The notes below the pieces were generated by a model. That model did not search any database. It was not told the DNA's origin and saw only the letters and a list, made by a program, of their open reading frames with translations. A stretch of DNA of 64,000 bases from Omphiscola glabra (lineage: Eukaryota > Mollusca > Gastropoda > Lymnaeidae), in assembly GCA_964017045.1 (NCBI GenBank), contig OZ024809.1, positions 25,823,618 to 25,887,617 of the forward strand, read 5' to 3'. The position numbers and the translations under genes were made by a program. Of the stretch, positions 11,633-23,271 are shown in pieces; within the stretch, counting starts at the first letter, position 1, and each line of letters opens with the position of its first letter.

Positions 11633-12477
11633 GGGTGAATTGGGAACAATAAATGCGATGAGTAACGTCGATGAATTTATTTGTTTTTATTGGCAATGGT
11701 GCGTCTGCTGTGGACGGCCAAAACTGTGTCATACTGGACAGTAAATTCTCATCTCCTTTTTAAGACTTGTTTGCACCAACTCTCTACCATTTTGTTCTGG
11801 CAAAGTGGGTCAGACATTTTGATTCCCGTTCTGGAAATATAAACGTTTTTTTAAAAAAATAAAATGTAAATTTACAAAATATAATTATAATTAACTTTTG
11901 AAAGTGCTGTATACTAGTTTGTCTGCCCTTTGTCTGCCCCCCCCCCTTTTTTGTCTACCCCCCCCCTCCCTTTGTCTGCCCGAAGTCTGCCCTCTTTTAT
12001 TTAGTATTTTGAAATGTTTTTAAAATAATGAGACACTGCATTGCCCAGCGTATAGGACAGAGTTGGTGTTATTTTAAGTTATTTTAACTTATTAAAATCT
12101 CGTTCAGTCCTAATTTGGTTCCCGCGATTAGATCAAGTTTAGCTCGGTAAGTAAGATTCTTAATAAGTAACTGGGAGCTAATCAATTAACTGTCATTGAA
12201 ATATCTATTTTTCATACGCAGTTTTAATTTTTAAAAATTACCGGCGCATGAGATGCGTCCCATATTTTATGCGTGCTTTGATGGGGAGAAAGTGCGCCCT
12301 GATTGTCGGTAATAAAAATAATCTCTGCTTTAAAGACTCACGGTAGGAGATAACCTTCTCCCCCCCCAACCTCCCCCCTCCCCCAAGTTATAAACGAGCG
12401 CAGTGTTCATTGGATCTATCAGTTTAATTAATTTGTTTGTGTGGAAGTATTTAATGGCAATGTTACGGTCTTAAGTG
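11633..12477. other. spacer with C-rich runs and a dispersed repeat
   Basis: No gene is seen. C-rich stretches occur near 11937-11975 and 12358-12385. The dispersed repeat B copy lies at 12088-12201. Confidence 0.5.
12088..12201 (+). repeat. dispersed repeat B, copy 1
   Basis: From aacttattaaaatctcgttc to aattaactgtcattgaaa, this matches 32747-32868 at nearly every position apart from a short insertion in the second copy and a few substitutions. Flanking sequences differ. It is a recent or conserved interspersed element of unknown class. Confidence 0.85.
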
Positions 12478-12802
12478 GTGCGTACGGATAGATGTTGGTG
12501 GTTTGTGAGGGAGGATGTTGGTTGTGCGTGAGGGAGGATGTTGGTGGTGCGTGAGGGAGGATGTTGGTGGTGCGTGAGGGAGGATGTTGGGTGGTGCGTG
12601 AGGGAGGATGTTGGTGGTGAGTGAGGGAGGATGTTGGTGGTTCGTGAGGGAGGATGTTGGTTGTAAGTGAGGGAGGATGTTGGTTAGTGCGTGAGGGAGG
12701 CTGTTGGTTGTGAGTGAGGGAGGATGTTGGTTAGTGTGTGAGGGAGGGTGTTGGTTAGTGCGTGAGGGAGACTGTTGGTTAGTGCGTGAGGGAGGATGTT
12801 GG
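12478..12802. repeat. 23-bp minisatellite, about 14 copies
   Basis: The unit contains gtgcgtgagggaggatgttg. The Pro/His/Ser-rich minus-strand frame at 12463-12819 follows from the repeat. Confidence 0.93.
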
Positions 12803-12891
12803 TGTTGCACACATGTCAAACCTGAGGTGGGTCGTATAACACTATCTTGTTAAAATATGTATAAGTTGGGGACAGGGTCCTAAGGGGGGAA

Positions 12892-13226
12892 TATAATTCT
12901 AGGGTGGGGAGTTGGTCCTAGGGTGGGGAGTTGGTCCTAGGGTGCGGAGTTGGTCCTAGGGTGCGGAGTTGGTCCTAGGGTGGGGAGTGGGTGCTAGGGT
13001 GGGGAGTTGGTCCTAGGGTGGGGAGTTGGTCCTAGGGTGCGGAGTTGGTCCTAGGGTGAGGAGTTGGTCCTAGGGTGGGGAGTTGGTCCTAGGGTGGGGA
13101 GTTGGTCCTAGGGTGGGGAGTTGGTCCTAGGGTCGGGAGTTGGTCCTAGGGTGCGAAGTTGGTCCTAGGGTCGGGAGTTGGTCCTAGGGTGCGAAGTTGG
13201 TCCTAGGGTCGGGAGTTGGTCCTAGG
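12892..13226. repeat. 19-bp minisatellite, about 18 copies
   Basis: The unit is gtcctagggtggggagttg, with variants gtgcggag, gtcgggag and gtgcgaag. It starts only 90 bp after an unrelated 23-bp array. Confidence 0.95.
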
Positions 13227-13789
13227 TGGTGAGTTTGTGTGCGCTGGAAGAATTTGGAAAAATCAAACCAATTTCATTGGTCGGTAAGATAAGGAAAGAA
13301 CTGTATTGTCAAGGTGACCCATTGTTAAATAAGTCTTCACTGACGCTTCTGAAATTATCATTGCAAATTGTGTTGTTTTCTCGTCCAGCTGTAAACCGAT
13401 GTTCGTCAGAGGAGGTCCAACACGCGCATTATCCACGTGATGGTTGTTGTGTCGACCATTTACTAACAGTGGGAAAGATTTTCTCTGACTGCTAGATCGA
13501 TTCAAAATTTAATTGTGGATGCCACTCTGACCTCTGCACTTTACATCTATTAATAGATAAACATCCCCCAACTCTTCATAGGTCGATCATTTTACGTTTC
13601 TATGACGTCATCACATCTTACGCTCTTTTGAGTTATTTCTTCAAAATAAAATACCTGATGTATTAAGAATGTGCCGGAGTCGATAAACCCATGTACCGAA
13701 AGTAAAACACTTCAAAAAAGAAAGACTGCTGAAATCGATCGAAAAGAATCTTCAAAATAGTCTCCTAGATGTTAATTGGCTTGTGTTGT
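13227..13789. other. spacer, nothing recognised
   Basis: Single-copy DNA. Two overlapping short frames on opposite strands (13226-13505) have no recognisable motif. Confidence 0.5.
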
Positions 13790-14036
13790 TTATGGTTGCA
13801 AGGTGATGTAATACTTTGAATGGGTTTGATCGTATGTAGTCTCTGTAATGTTGCGTTTTGTATTTTAATGTGATAAAATATAGAGTGTTGTCATTTCTCT
13901 TTCAATGTGGTTGACTTTGTACAGCGCTTTGAGCCTTTGGGGATGAAGCGTGATCTTCAAGTAAACTTTATTGTTATTATTGTTATTATTGTTATTATTA
14001 TTATTATTGTTATTATTATTATTATTATTATTATTG
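13790..14036 (+). mobile_element. LINE 3' end with (ATT)n tail
   Basis: The text tgtacagcgctttgagcc, then ttggggatgaagcgtgat, then aagtaaactttattgttatt running into (ATT)n is typical of 3' ends of CR1/L2-type LINEs, which end in short tandem tails. The LINE at 48.1 kb has the related end tgtacagcgcggtgagcc. No coding part is left. Confidence 0.65.
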
Positions 14037-14330
14037 TAAAGAATTGAATTCTTTTTAAAACATCACTTCCCCATTTAAAAATAATAATTTGAAATCAAGT
14101 CAGGCTTAAAAATAAGTAAAGGCAATTGCAGATCAAGGTATGTTGAAGCTTGAATCAATAGACAGGACAATAAGATGATGTCAATGCAGTCCTTCAATTA
14201 TTCTCTTAACAATAAGTAAATGATTTTCTTATAGATAACGTTCTCACTTTAATTCGATGCAATTATAAAACGTGACATGTAATTTGACCGCCAAATATTT
14301 CCGATATTCCCTTTCCCCTACAAATGAATC
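14037..14330. other. short spacer, nothing recognised
   Basis: AT-rich single-copy DNA. Confidence 0.5.
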
Positions 14331-14572
14331 CTACACCACGACTCTTACAACATGACTCTTACACCATGACTCTTACACCATGACCCTTACACCATGACTC
14401 CTACACCATAACTCCTACACCATGATTCCTATACATGAATCTTATACCATGACTCCTATATATAACCCCTACACCATAACTTCTACACTATGACGCCTAC
14501 ACCATGACTTCTACACATGACTCCTACACCATGACCTCTACACCATGACTCCTACACCATGACTCCCAAAGC
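14331..14572. repeat. 14-bp minisatellite, about 17 degenerate copies
   Basis: The unit is accatgactcctac with many substitutions and small deletions. Confidence 0.9.
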
Positions 14573-14761
14573 GTGAGGACCATTGCTTTAAAACTAAAGA
14601 ATAGCGCAAGAACTCTGAACTAACCTTGTCCTTACGATGTTATTATGATAGTGATTTCTTGAGCATCGGTTATCATACCCGAGGCCATGCCGTGGCCGTG
14701 ATGGGCTCACAAATAACTCAGTCTCATGGGAACTCAGTCAAATTGGCTGGAGGGTGTGGGA

Positions 14762-15190
14762 GCGGTGTGACAGCAAGTGTGAGATAGGGATAACAGGGGT
14801 GACAGCAAGTGTGAGATAAGGATGAGAGGCGTGACATCAAGTGTGAGATAGGGATAACAGGGGTGACAGCAAGTGTGAGATAAGGATGAGAGGCGTGACA
14901 TCAAGTGTGAGATAGGGATAACAGGGGTGACAGCAAGTGTGAGATAAGGATGAGAGGCGTGACATCAAGTGAGAGATAGGGATAATAGGTGTGACAGTAA
15001 GTGTGAGATAAGGATGAGATGTGTGACAGTAAGTGTGAGATAAGGATGAGATGTGTGACAGTAAGTGTGAGATAAGGATGAGATGTGTGACAGTAAGTGT
15101 GAGATAAGGATGAGAGGTGTGACAGCAAGTATGAGATGAGGATGAGAGGTGTGACAGCAAGTGTGAGATAAGGATGACAGGTGTGACAGA
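14762..15190. repeat. 32-bp minisatellite with 64-bp dimer
   Basis: The core is acagcaagtgtgagataagg. In the left half two unit types alternate: gataacaggggtgacagcaa and gatgagaggcgtgacatcaa. This gives a 64-bp dimer that becomes a simple 32-bp array further right. Confidence 0.94.
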
Positions 15191-15429
15191 TAATGATGGA
15201 AACAAGGTTTGTACAGTAATAGAATGATAGACAGAGGGGGGGGATGGGGGAAAGTTATAGAGATTTTTATTTAGAGAGACGTGGAGAGAGATATTTAAGA
15301 GGTCGTGGCATAGAGGGAAAGGAAGAAAGGAAGAGAAAAAAGAGAGGGAAGAGATGGAGTATAAAATAATATTTTGTTTTTGATACTTTTAGCCATAAAT
15401 AACTTGTACAAAAACATTTTCATCCTGAC
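15191..15429. other. short purine-rich spacer
   Basis: GA- and G-rich low-complexity DNA followed by AT-rich DNA. No gene. Confidence 0.5.
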
Positions 15430-15855
15430 AGGGTATTAAATGTATCGCCCAGACAGCATTGATGTAATCGGTTATTAAATGTATCGCCCTGACAGCATTG
15501 ATGTAATCGGTTATTAAAAGTATCGCCCTGACAGCATTGATGTAATCGGTTATTAAATGTATCGCCCTGACAGCATTGATGTAATCGGTTATTAAAAGTA
15601 TCGCCCTGACAGCATTGATGTAATCGGTTATTAAATGTATCGCCCTGACAGCATTGATGTAATCGGTTATTAAATGTATCGCCCTGACAGCATTGGTGTA
15701 ATCGGTTGTTAAAAGTATCGCCCAGACAGCATTGATGTAATCGGTTATTAAAAGTATCGCCCTGACAGCATTGATGTAATCGGTTATTAAATGTATCGCC
15801 CTGACAGCATTGACGTAATCGGTTATCAAATGTATCGCCCTGACAGCACTGGTGT
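15430..15855. repeat. 39-bp minisatellite, about 11 copies
   Basis: Units contain gcattgatgtaatcggttat and tgtatcgccctgaca, with an aaatgt/aaaagt difference between units. The 13-residue minus-strand peptide repeats are artefacts. Confidence 0.95.
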
Positions 15856-15956
15856 ACAATGGATGTATAGTTCTCATAAACGACCATGTACGCGCGATTG
15901 CCTCCTTAATCCCGAGAAATGTTTATTATTTAAACCCAGATGCAGTTCTTTCACAT

Positions 15957-16300
15957 TATACACATATGATATTACCTGATCTCTCCCACATATATGATAT
16001 TACCTGATCTCTCCCACACATATGATATTACCTGATATCTCCCACATATATGATATTACCTGATATCTCCCACACATATGATATTACCTGATATATCCCA
16101 CATATATGATATTTCCTGTTATCTCCCACACATATGATATTACCTGATCTCTCCCACACATGATATTACCTGATCTCTCCCACACATATGATATTACCTG
16201 ATCTCTCCCACACATATGATATTACCTGATCTCTCGCACACATCTGATATTATCTGATCTCTCCCACATATATATTACCTGATATCTCCCACAGATATGA
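15957..16300. repeat. 28-bp minisatellite, interrupted
   Basis: Units contain catatgatattacctgatct and ctcccaca, about 12 copies. The same unit resumes at 16676-16712 after a SINE-like insertion, so the array was split. Confidence 0.94.
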
Positions 16301-16675
16301 GTTGACGATCTGGAGTTCAATCCCCACCAAAGCCCAGTCAAGCAAAAACACCACCAGCACCCCGGGTGGATGGGACTCGTTAACCTTGGACGGCAACTCA
16401 TCTAAGAGAAGCCATCTCTGAATTCAAACCCGGAGATGGAGTCCCATAGGCGGATAACTTTGATACATTGAAACTCTCCGACACCTCCTTCGACGCCACT
16501 GGTGCCAGGCTGTATCATCTACATGGTGTTTACTTGGGGTTACCCAGTGGCGTGGAGAGAGTCGATTTGCTGTTGGGAACCAGCTTATAATCCTAGAAGA
16601 ATAATCTCAGGCCTTGCGGATTCGTCTAGCGAATTCTACACCATGGTCACATTGTGACGGACGGATGCCAGTAAA
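16301..16675 (+). mobile_element. SINE-like element inside 28-bp array
   Basis: This 375-bp segment interrupts the 28-bp array, and atatga stands immediately before it (16295-16300) and just after it (16676-16681), as a short target duplication would. Near its start the text ctggagttcaatccccacc resembles a tRNA box B (GTTCRANNCC) and T arm. Its 3' half (ctccgacacc through gtgacggacggatgccag) matches the reverse complement of 29521-29805. A 5'-truncated tRNA-derived SINE fits best. No box A is visible. Confidence 0.6.
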
Positions 16676-16712
16676 ATATGATATTACCTGATCTCTCCCA
16701 CACATTTGATAT
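16676..16712. repeat. remainder of the 28-bp array
   Basis: One unit and part of another (aatatgatattacctgatct, ctcccacaca) continue the array of 15957-16300 in the same orientation. Confidence 0.85.
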
Positions 16713-16769
16713 AACCACAGAGTTACCAGAATCTCCCCCCCCCCTTTTTTTTTTCGTAGTGGAACTATT

Positions 16770-16960
16770 TGGAGCGATCACACCCAGTACCTAAGCCCCA
16801 CCATGAGGGGCAACTATTGAAGTCTATCACACCCCACCGCCCAATCCCCGCTATAAGGCAACTATTTGGGGTCTATCACACCCATCCACCCAAGCCCCAC
16901 TATAAGGGCAACTATTGGGGTCTAACACATCCCACCACCCAAGCCCCGCTATTGCTACAC
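16770..16960. repeat. about 48-bp repeat, 4 copies
   Basis: Units share aagccccactataagggcaa, ctattggggtctatcacacc and a CCACC run. Copies differ by small indels. Confidence 0.85.
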
Positions 16961-17287
16961 CTATTAAGGAGGAATAACGGAAAGAAGGAGATTAAAGTAA
17001 TGATTCCTACTTTGTACTTTGTGAGGACGGCTGCCCCATTACATAAGTGCTGAATCATTAACTTGTATTTGTGCTTGTCGCGACAAGATGACTCCACACC
17101 CAGCCCCTACCTCCCCGCTAATAGAAGGGTAAATTACTTTATTTCTCAGAAGGAAGTCGATAAGACTGGAAACATCTGGTGGGCTTGTAATGTCATCGAT
17201 AAATCTATAGGACTAAACAGGACATTTTGTCGAGCTAAAGGAGTTGATTTCAAGGACGACATCCAATTTGAGCAATTTGCGTCAAAC
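16961..17287. other. spacer, nothing recognised
   Basis: Single-copy DNA. An 86-codon frame at 17063-17323 runs into the next tandem array and shows no known motif. Confidence 0.4.
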
Positions 17288-17680
17288 TTCAGAGATGAAT
17301 TCTTATGTTCATTTAAGAGATGAAATCTTATGTTCATTTCAGAGATGAAATCTTATGTTCATTTCAGAGATGAAATCTTATGTTCATTTCAGAGATGAAT
17401 TCTTATGTTCATTTCAGAGATGAATTCTTATGTTCATTTCAGAGATGAATTCTTATGTTCATTTCAGAGATGAATTCTTATGTTCATTTCAGAGATGAAA
17501 TCTTATGTTAAGTTCAGAGATGAAATGTTATTGACTTAGAGATTTTTTTTAATGCTGACTAAAAGATGATTTTTATGTTGATTTAGAGATGATTTTATGT
17601 TGACTTAGAGATGATTTTTATGCTGACTTAGAGATGTTTTTATGTTGACTTAGAGATGATTTATATGTTGACCTTATACT
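17288..17680. repeat. 25-bp array passing into a 23-bp variant
   Basis: From 17288 to about 17520 the unit contains ttcagagatgaattcttatg and ttcat. From 17530 it changes to a diverged form around gacttagagatgatttttat. The clean left part and worn right part suggest recent growth at one end. Confidence 0.9.
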
Positions 17681-18540
17681 TAAATAAAATTTGATGCATT
17701 GTTCATTTTCGGAGATAAATATTTTAGGCTGAACTTAGAAAATGATATTTTAACATGAGGTTAAGGAGTTAAGTTGCCGAGACTTAACTTAATATGCGTT
17801 AAACTAAACTTAAGATCTATTATGAATGTCTTAGTTAAATGTACCTCTCTCAACTCATTCAGCTGAAGGTAGCGATACGGTATAAAAGCTCTGTTACAAG
17901 CGTTCCCACTCAATTATCTTATGAACTTACTACTCATAAGACTTCATTCTGTGAACTCGAGTCTCGCGATGTGCAGACAATATGTATTGACAAGACTTTT
18001 AATCCGGATCAGTCGTATGGGCCCTGCAACACCCCCCCACCCCCGCGTCTGCAAGGGGCCAAATCTGTGATTTGAAAAAAAAACACAAAAAAAACTATTA
18101 ACTTTGAAAGCAGGGGGTAAAAACTCTAAACTTGGCAGGGGGCGCCCCGAATGTCAGGCGGCCTCCGAAAGTCAGGCGACGCCTCTGATCTTATCACCGA
18201 GCCACGAACTCTCTAACCCAGAGTTTTTTTTGTGTATATTTCAGTCGTCTATGTAAAAAGATAAATAATAATCCTGTAAGATTTCCTAGTAGCGCCAGAC
18301 TGCACTCAGTCTAACGACAAGTCATTAAGATAAGCGAGTTTACGTGGATCAAAACATCTTTCATTAAAGGTATAGATATAGCACTCATAGTGGATACTTG
18401 GTACTTGACATCGTGAAGGATGAAAACGCTTGTCTTGCACAGCAGGATAATTTTGATTGTTATGACCTTGATCTTTGCGAAGCAGAATACTTATTTTTAA
18501 AAAAAAATGATTGACGAATTTTTCGTTCCCATTGAGATGT

Positions 18541-18596
18541 ACACTATCAGATATCAGACATCAGACATCAGATATCAGTCATCAGACATCAGACAT
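18541..18596. repeat. short 9-10-bp repeat
   Basis: Six to seven copies of atcagacatc or atcagatatc. Confidence 0.85.
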
Positions 18597-19142
18597 GTAT
18601 TTGTGTTTTGGACGGTTCAGCTTCTTTGTTTATTTTCAAAATTTTTTTATTTTTTTTTTGAATAGCATATTAAAATTAGTTGACTGTAAAACATGATGGT
18701 AATCTGTTTTATTTATGTATAGGGCTACGTGTAGCGACTTGTATAAAATTATTGTGAATGAAACCCTTAGACCGTTGAACGTTGTACACAAAATATATTA
18801 AGTGCTAGATGTTGAAGCAGCATCATCAACAACAACAACAACAAAACACAGAGTTCCCTACAATTCTGTCTATTTCATGCTTGACTTGACTTGTTATCAC
18901 GTGGTATCCCTTTTTGGTTTCATGACTTCCAATTCTCCAATCTTCGTGATCTAAATATGGTGTAAAAAATTATTATTTTTTTATTGCAATCTGAGAAATG
19001 TTTGTAGTTCCCAATGTTTAAACTTAGCAGAACATGCTAAGTACCCGATTGTAGAATGTTTTACACATACTATATTTTCTCTGAAGCTACTTCTCTCTGC
19101 CATCACTCCCAATTAACTTTCACAGAAAACTGTCCCCCCAAC

Positions 19143-19169
19143 CCGCACACACACACACACACACACACA
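19143..19169. repeat. (CA)n microsatellite
   Basis: Perfect CA dinucleotide run of about 13 units. Confidence 0.95.
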
Positions 19170-21193
19170 GTCAAACAATTTTATCCAAGAAGTGCTAAAA
19201 AGGGAAACAACTGTATACAAATAACGAGCCGCCTTAGAGGGTCGGGTCATTGACTCGTTAGCCAAGGGAGGCAATTATTCTCCGTAAAAAGAGGAAAAAC
19301 ATGACTAAAGATAGAAAAAAAAACCAAATAACAACACTACTCTATAGGACGTTTACTTACGGCTAAAAATAGCTTGTTGAAGTGGGAAGTACTCGACAAT
19401 CCTGACATGCAAAAATGGTGCTTCGCTGGTTGTAATCTAAGTCAAAAAAATATATTAAAAATATTAGATTAATAAAATAACTTTAATTTTGTTTTGATTA
19501 AAAAATAGATTAGACTTGAACTTGCTACCAATGCATTAAATAAGTGACGGTCTCTTAGCTTTAAAATTATTTCTCTAGAGTAAACCACATCCATCTAAAC
19601 TTCAATAGGAGCGAGCACAATGGGTCTGCGGATTTTACCATCAGTGCTATCGTGTCCTGTACTAAGACGCCAAACCGGTTGAATTTGGTAAACAAGCTGA
19701 TGGAAACTTTACACCAGATGGCATGAATGTCATGTTCTCAATCAGCTGTTAAACCTTTTCTCCGCCCCTCCTCACTACAACCAATCGCAGTTCATTCCCT
19801 TTTCATCTCTTCATTCCCATTTTTCCAGGTTTTTTTTCATCTCACACCTACTTGTGTTCTGCCAATTTCATTTTCTGTTCTATCGGATACTACATTTCAG
19901 CTTAGTGTTATTCTTATTTAATTATGTTTATACTGTTGTTTATTTGCTAATGAAGGCTTCTTGCCGACACGTTCGTTATTTGTTGTGTTTTTTTCTCCAG
20001 ATTTTCCCATACTTTATTTCATTCATTCCCATTTACCTGACCTTATTGCAGTCTCTCCCCCTTATTACCCTTATCAATGTCCAGAAGTTCACTGAATGGA
20101 CAATTTCCATTTTCAAGTATAATTAACATAATTACAACCAACTCTGAAATATATTTTATATTTTTTTTTTATGGTTGTTGGTTGAAAATAACACATATCT
20201 TTTGTTTGTTAAACGATTCTCTAATGTTAAATTTAGAATCAATATTCCAATCTTATTATACTTTCTGACTCACATTGTACAGGATTAGGAATTGCCTGGA
20301 ACAAACTAATAGTGTTTTGCCTTCAAGCCCTGGTTAAAACTTCGAGACTCGATTTCTCAGAATAATGTTTTATCTGGATTCGAAGAAAGTTTTACACGTA
20401 AATATCCCTAGGCCTGCTTCAGAAATCACTATACAAAAATGTGTATTAAACGGAGGTGTATCGCTTATTAATACAGTCAACATTCCTTGTATCATTCATT
20501 TTACTATCAGACATGAACAAAGTCAAGAGAACAAGTTTATTATTTTTATAAATGGCCTTACTGCTCGGCAGGGCGGGTACTAGGAGCGGCAAACAAGGGA
20601 ACCGCCCAACACACATTGAACACATGAAACAAAAATGTGCATTAGAAACGTACAGCGACATGACCTTGTGTTATTTTCTTCGAACTTGAACTTTACATTT
20701 TAAAAATCTTTTTAAAAATAGCAATTTCAGCTGCTTGTTTGTTGGTAACTGTCATTCGGATTAAATCATTCTGTAATTATTATCCTTGTAACGCGCAAAA
20801 CACCGGTGTAGCCGAGATCCTTCAAACGTAGAATGAACCCCTACACTGCCCTATCATAACGTGACTTAATTGTGTGGAGCCATTGACCAACAGAATATTC
20901 GTGTGTTTGAAAGTGTGAGTGGGTGGGTGGGTCTTGGGTTGCTGCAGGGGTGGGGGGATGACTTAACCTAAAAACGGAAACTGTTATAGATCATGTGGGG
21001 GGGGGGGGTGGGGGAGATAAACGTTGTTAGTTGTCCTCCCCTGAGCTTTGTTTGATTTAGTGGAGTTGTCAAACGTACCACGTCACTATAGCTCACTGCT
21101 TCCAGCTAACTACTCCTAATGGGAATTGGAGATTTGGCAGACAATGGAACTGTGTGGAATAGGAGGGGTAGCATCCGGTCACGTTATTTATGA

Positions 21194-21615
21194 CAGCGTT
21201 TCTCAAACGTTTACGTCTGGCGAATCGGGGGAACATGTTTTGCACCAGAAACCAACATCGCTACGGTTATTATTTAACTATAATGTCTTTTGACTTGACC
21301 ATAAGGCTAATGCGAAGAGATATCACCATGACGTCATTTGCATGTTTTGTCCCTGGTTCCGATAGGTCAAAACCCAGGTTAGGGATAAATTTAGGGGTCA
21401 GGTTAGGTTTAGGGATAGATTTAGGGTTCAGGTTAGGTTTAGGGATACATTTAGGACATACGGTCGTGGGTCGCGGCAACCAAAATGGCGGCCATGGTAA
21501 AAAAAACGCGGTGGTATCCCTTCACATTTACCGACCATAAATATTTATGCTGTCCCGCAAATGTAAGGCTCGCGGACCGGTGCAGGTCCGTTGGACGACC
21601 ATTTGGGGACCGCTG
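21194..21615. mobile_element. hAT-type MITE, about 422 bp
   Basis: The left end cagcgtttctcaaacg and the right end ccatttggggaccgctg (reverse complement cagcggtccccaaatgg) resemble the terminal repeats of hAT MITEs. The subterminal text gcggaccggtgcaggtccgt is typical of that group. Flanking 8-mers (atttatga, aatttaaa) agree at only 4 positions, so no target duplication is claimed. A 33-bp repeat lies inside. There is no transposase. Confidence 0.6.
21364..21455. repeat. 33-bp repeat inside the MITE, 2.5 copies
   Basis: Units contain caggttaggtttagggatag and atttagg. The gggtta-like text recalls telomere repeats but is not a TTAGGG array. Confidence 0.85.
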
Positions 21616-22404
21616 AATTTAAATACCTCATTAAAATGGTTAAAAACGTGAACTCACGTTCGGTTTAGAAATACCGATTTTAACAAAAAAACTTCATTGT
21701 TGCCCACTCTTACCCGCCACATCTACGGACCCCTACGTTTTCTAGTGTGAGGAGATGGTGAAAGGTCTCAGGAACATTACTCAAATCTCCGACTTCTACA
21801 ACTGATTTGGGGGGGGGGGCATTGTTTGTGTGTGTGTGTTTTTTTTATCATTCCACGATCTGTCACCGACCTTTTTCCCCCTACCTTATATGGATCATGT
21901 CAGTGCGCATGTCCTAAAGTAGCTCTCGGCAGTTCGTTGTATGTCATTTACAGCTCAGTATTTGTAAGGTATCCTCACATGACTGCCTTCGGCAAAAGTT
22001 GTCTTTTTTAATTCCTTTAAATTAACTTTGACTTTGTTCGTGGCTGGCTGGCAAAAATCTTCAGACGGCAACGCACGTCCCCTCATCTCACCGAGCTGAA
22101 GCTTAACGCATAGTTAACACATATTTTATAAATGGTGTATTTAAGTTTTCTAAAATTTTGCAAATGTTAATATTGCTTGTTGGTTTCGGCAAACTTTTTT
22201 TAAATCGTGAGTTGTTGCTTTAAAATAAGTCAAATATAATCTGGCCTTTTACAACTTATCTTACAATATAACTATTATTGACGATCATAAAAGATCTATC
22301 GATTTGTGAGGTAACATCTTGGCGAAAGAAGACCCCACCCCCCACACCTTAAATCCTTTCTTCGTGATTTTTAATGACGATAGGAAAGGTTACTTCTTAG
22401 TAGT
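21616..22404. other. spacer with dispersed repeat C, copy 2
   Basis: No gene. A G run is at 21811-21819 and a short (TG)n follows. At 22038-22105 the text ctggctggcaaaaatc and ccgagctgaagctt resembles 9985-10262. Confidence 0.5.
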
Positions 22405-23090
22405 ACGTTGTGAGGTAGCTTCTCAAACTATACGTTGTGAGGTAGCTTCTCAAACTATACGTTGTGAGGTAGCTTCTCAAACTATACGTTGTGAGGTAGT
22501 CTTTCAAGCTATACGTTGTGAGGTAGTCTTTCAAGCTATACGTTGTGAGGTAGTCTTTCAAGCTATACGTTGTGAGGTAGTCTTTCAAGCTATACGTTGT
22601 GAGGTAGCTTCTCAAACTATACGTTGTGAGGTAGTCTTTCAAGCTATACGTTGTGAGGTAGTCTTTCAAGCTATACGTTGTGAGGTAGTCTTTCAAGCTA
22701 TACGTTGTGAGGTAGTCTTTCAAGCTATACGTTGTGAGGTAGTCTTTCAAGCTATACGTTGTGAGGTAGCTTCTCAAACTATACGTTGTGAGGTAGTCTT
22801 TCAAGCTATACGTTGTGAGGTAGTCTTTCAAGCTATACGTTGTGAGGTAGTCTTTCAAGCTATACGTTGTGAGGTAGCTTCTCAAACTATACGTTGTGAG
22901 GTAGTCTTTCAAGCTATACGTTGTGAGGTAGTCTTTCAAGCTATACGTTGTGAAGTAGAATCCCAAACTCTATGTGGTGGGGTAGTCTCTCAAATTCTTT
23001 GTTGTGGGGTAGTCTCTCAAATTCTTTGTTGTGGGGTAGTCTCTCAAATTCTTTGTTGTGGGGTAGTCTCTCAAACTGTTCGTTGTGGTG
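22405..23090. repeat. 27-bp minisatellite, about 25 copies
   Basis: Units contain gtgaggtagtctttcaagct and atacgtt. A second unit type, gtgaggtagcttctcaaact, forms the first three units and then recurs singly. The last five units drift (gtggggtagtctctcaaatt). The array is open on both strands as 9-residue peptide repeats (RCEVVFQAI on plus, LTTYSLKDY on minus). The frame starting upstream at 22319 relies on the array and has no other motif. Confidence 0.96.
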
Positions 23091-23271
23091 TGGACTTCAC
23101 AGAATTGTTTCGTGGGTGCAAAGTCCTTGAAACTCGCTGACCTTGGTGAAGGAGGCTCACTGATTTGTTATATGAATGAGTGTGTAGCCCTGGGTGACTC
23201 CTTGGAGTCGCGCCTCGGGACTTATACTCAATATGTCTGCTAAAGTAAAGTGGTTTCATGCAATAGGCATC
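23091..23271. other. short spacer between arrays
   Basis: Single-copy DNA with a short inverted text gactccttggagtc near 23200. Confidence 0.5.

Larger units (their letters stand above)
17681..21193. other. long mostly single-copy spacer
   Basis: This is the longest stretch without a large array. It holds a short 9-10-bp repeat at 18541-18596, a (CA)n at 19143-19169, poly-C near 18032, a G run at 20996-21007 and AT-rich DNA. Frames up to 90 codons (for example 19854-20126) are Phe/Leu-rich with no domain I recognise. I see no exon structure that I can support. Confidence 0.5.

Noticed and set aside
16301..16330. A functional tRNA gene
   Set aside because: Only a T-arm/box B-like piece is present; there is no acceptor stem, no anticodon arm and no box A.
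18000..18200. GC-rich block with gggggcgcc and gtcaggcggcc text as a transposon end
   Set aside because: Suggestive composition only; no terminal repeat pair or second copy was found.
22319..23140. 273-codon repeat protein
   Set aside because: Almost the whole frame is a 27-bp array. The unique ends are short and have no motif or signal sequence.
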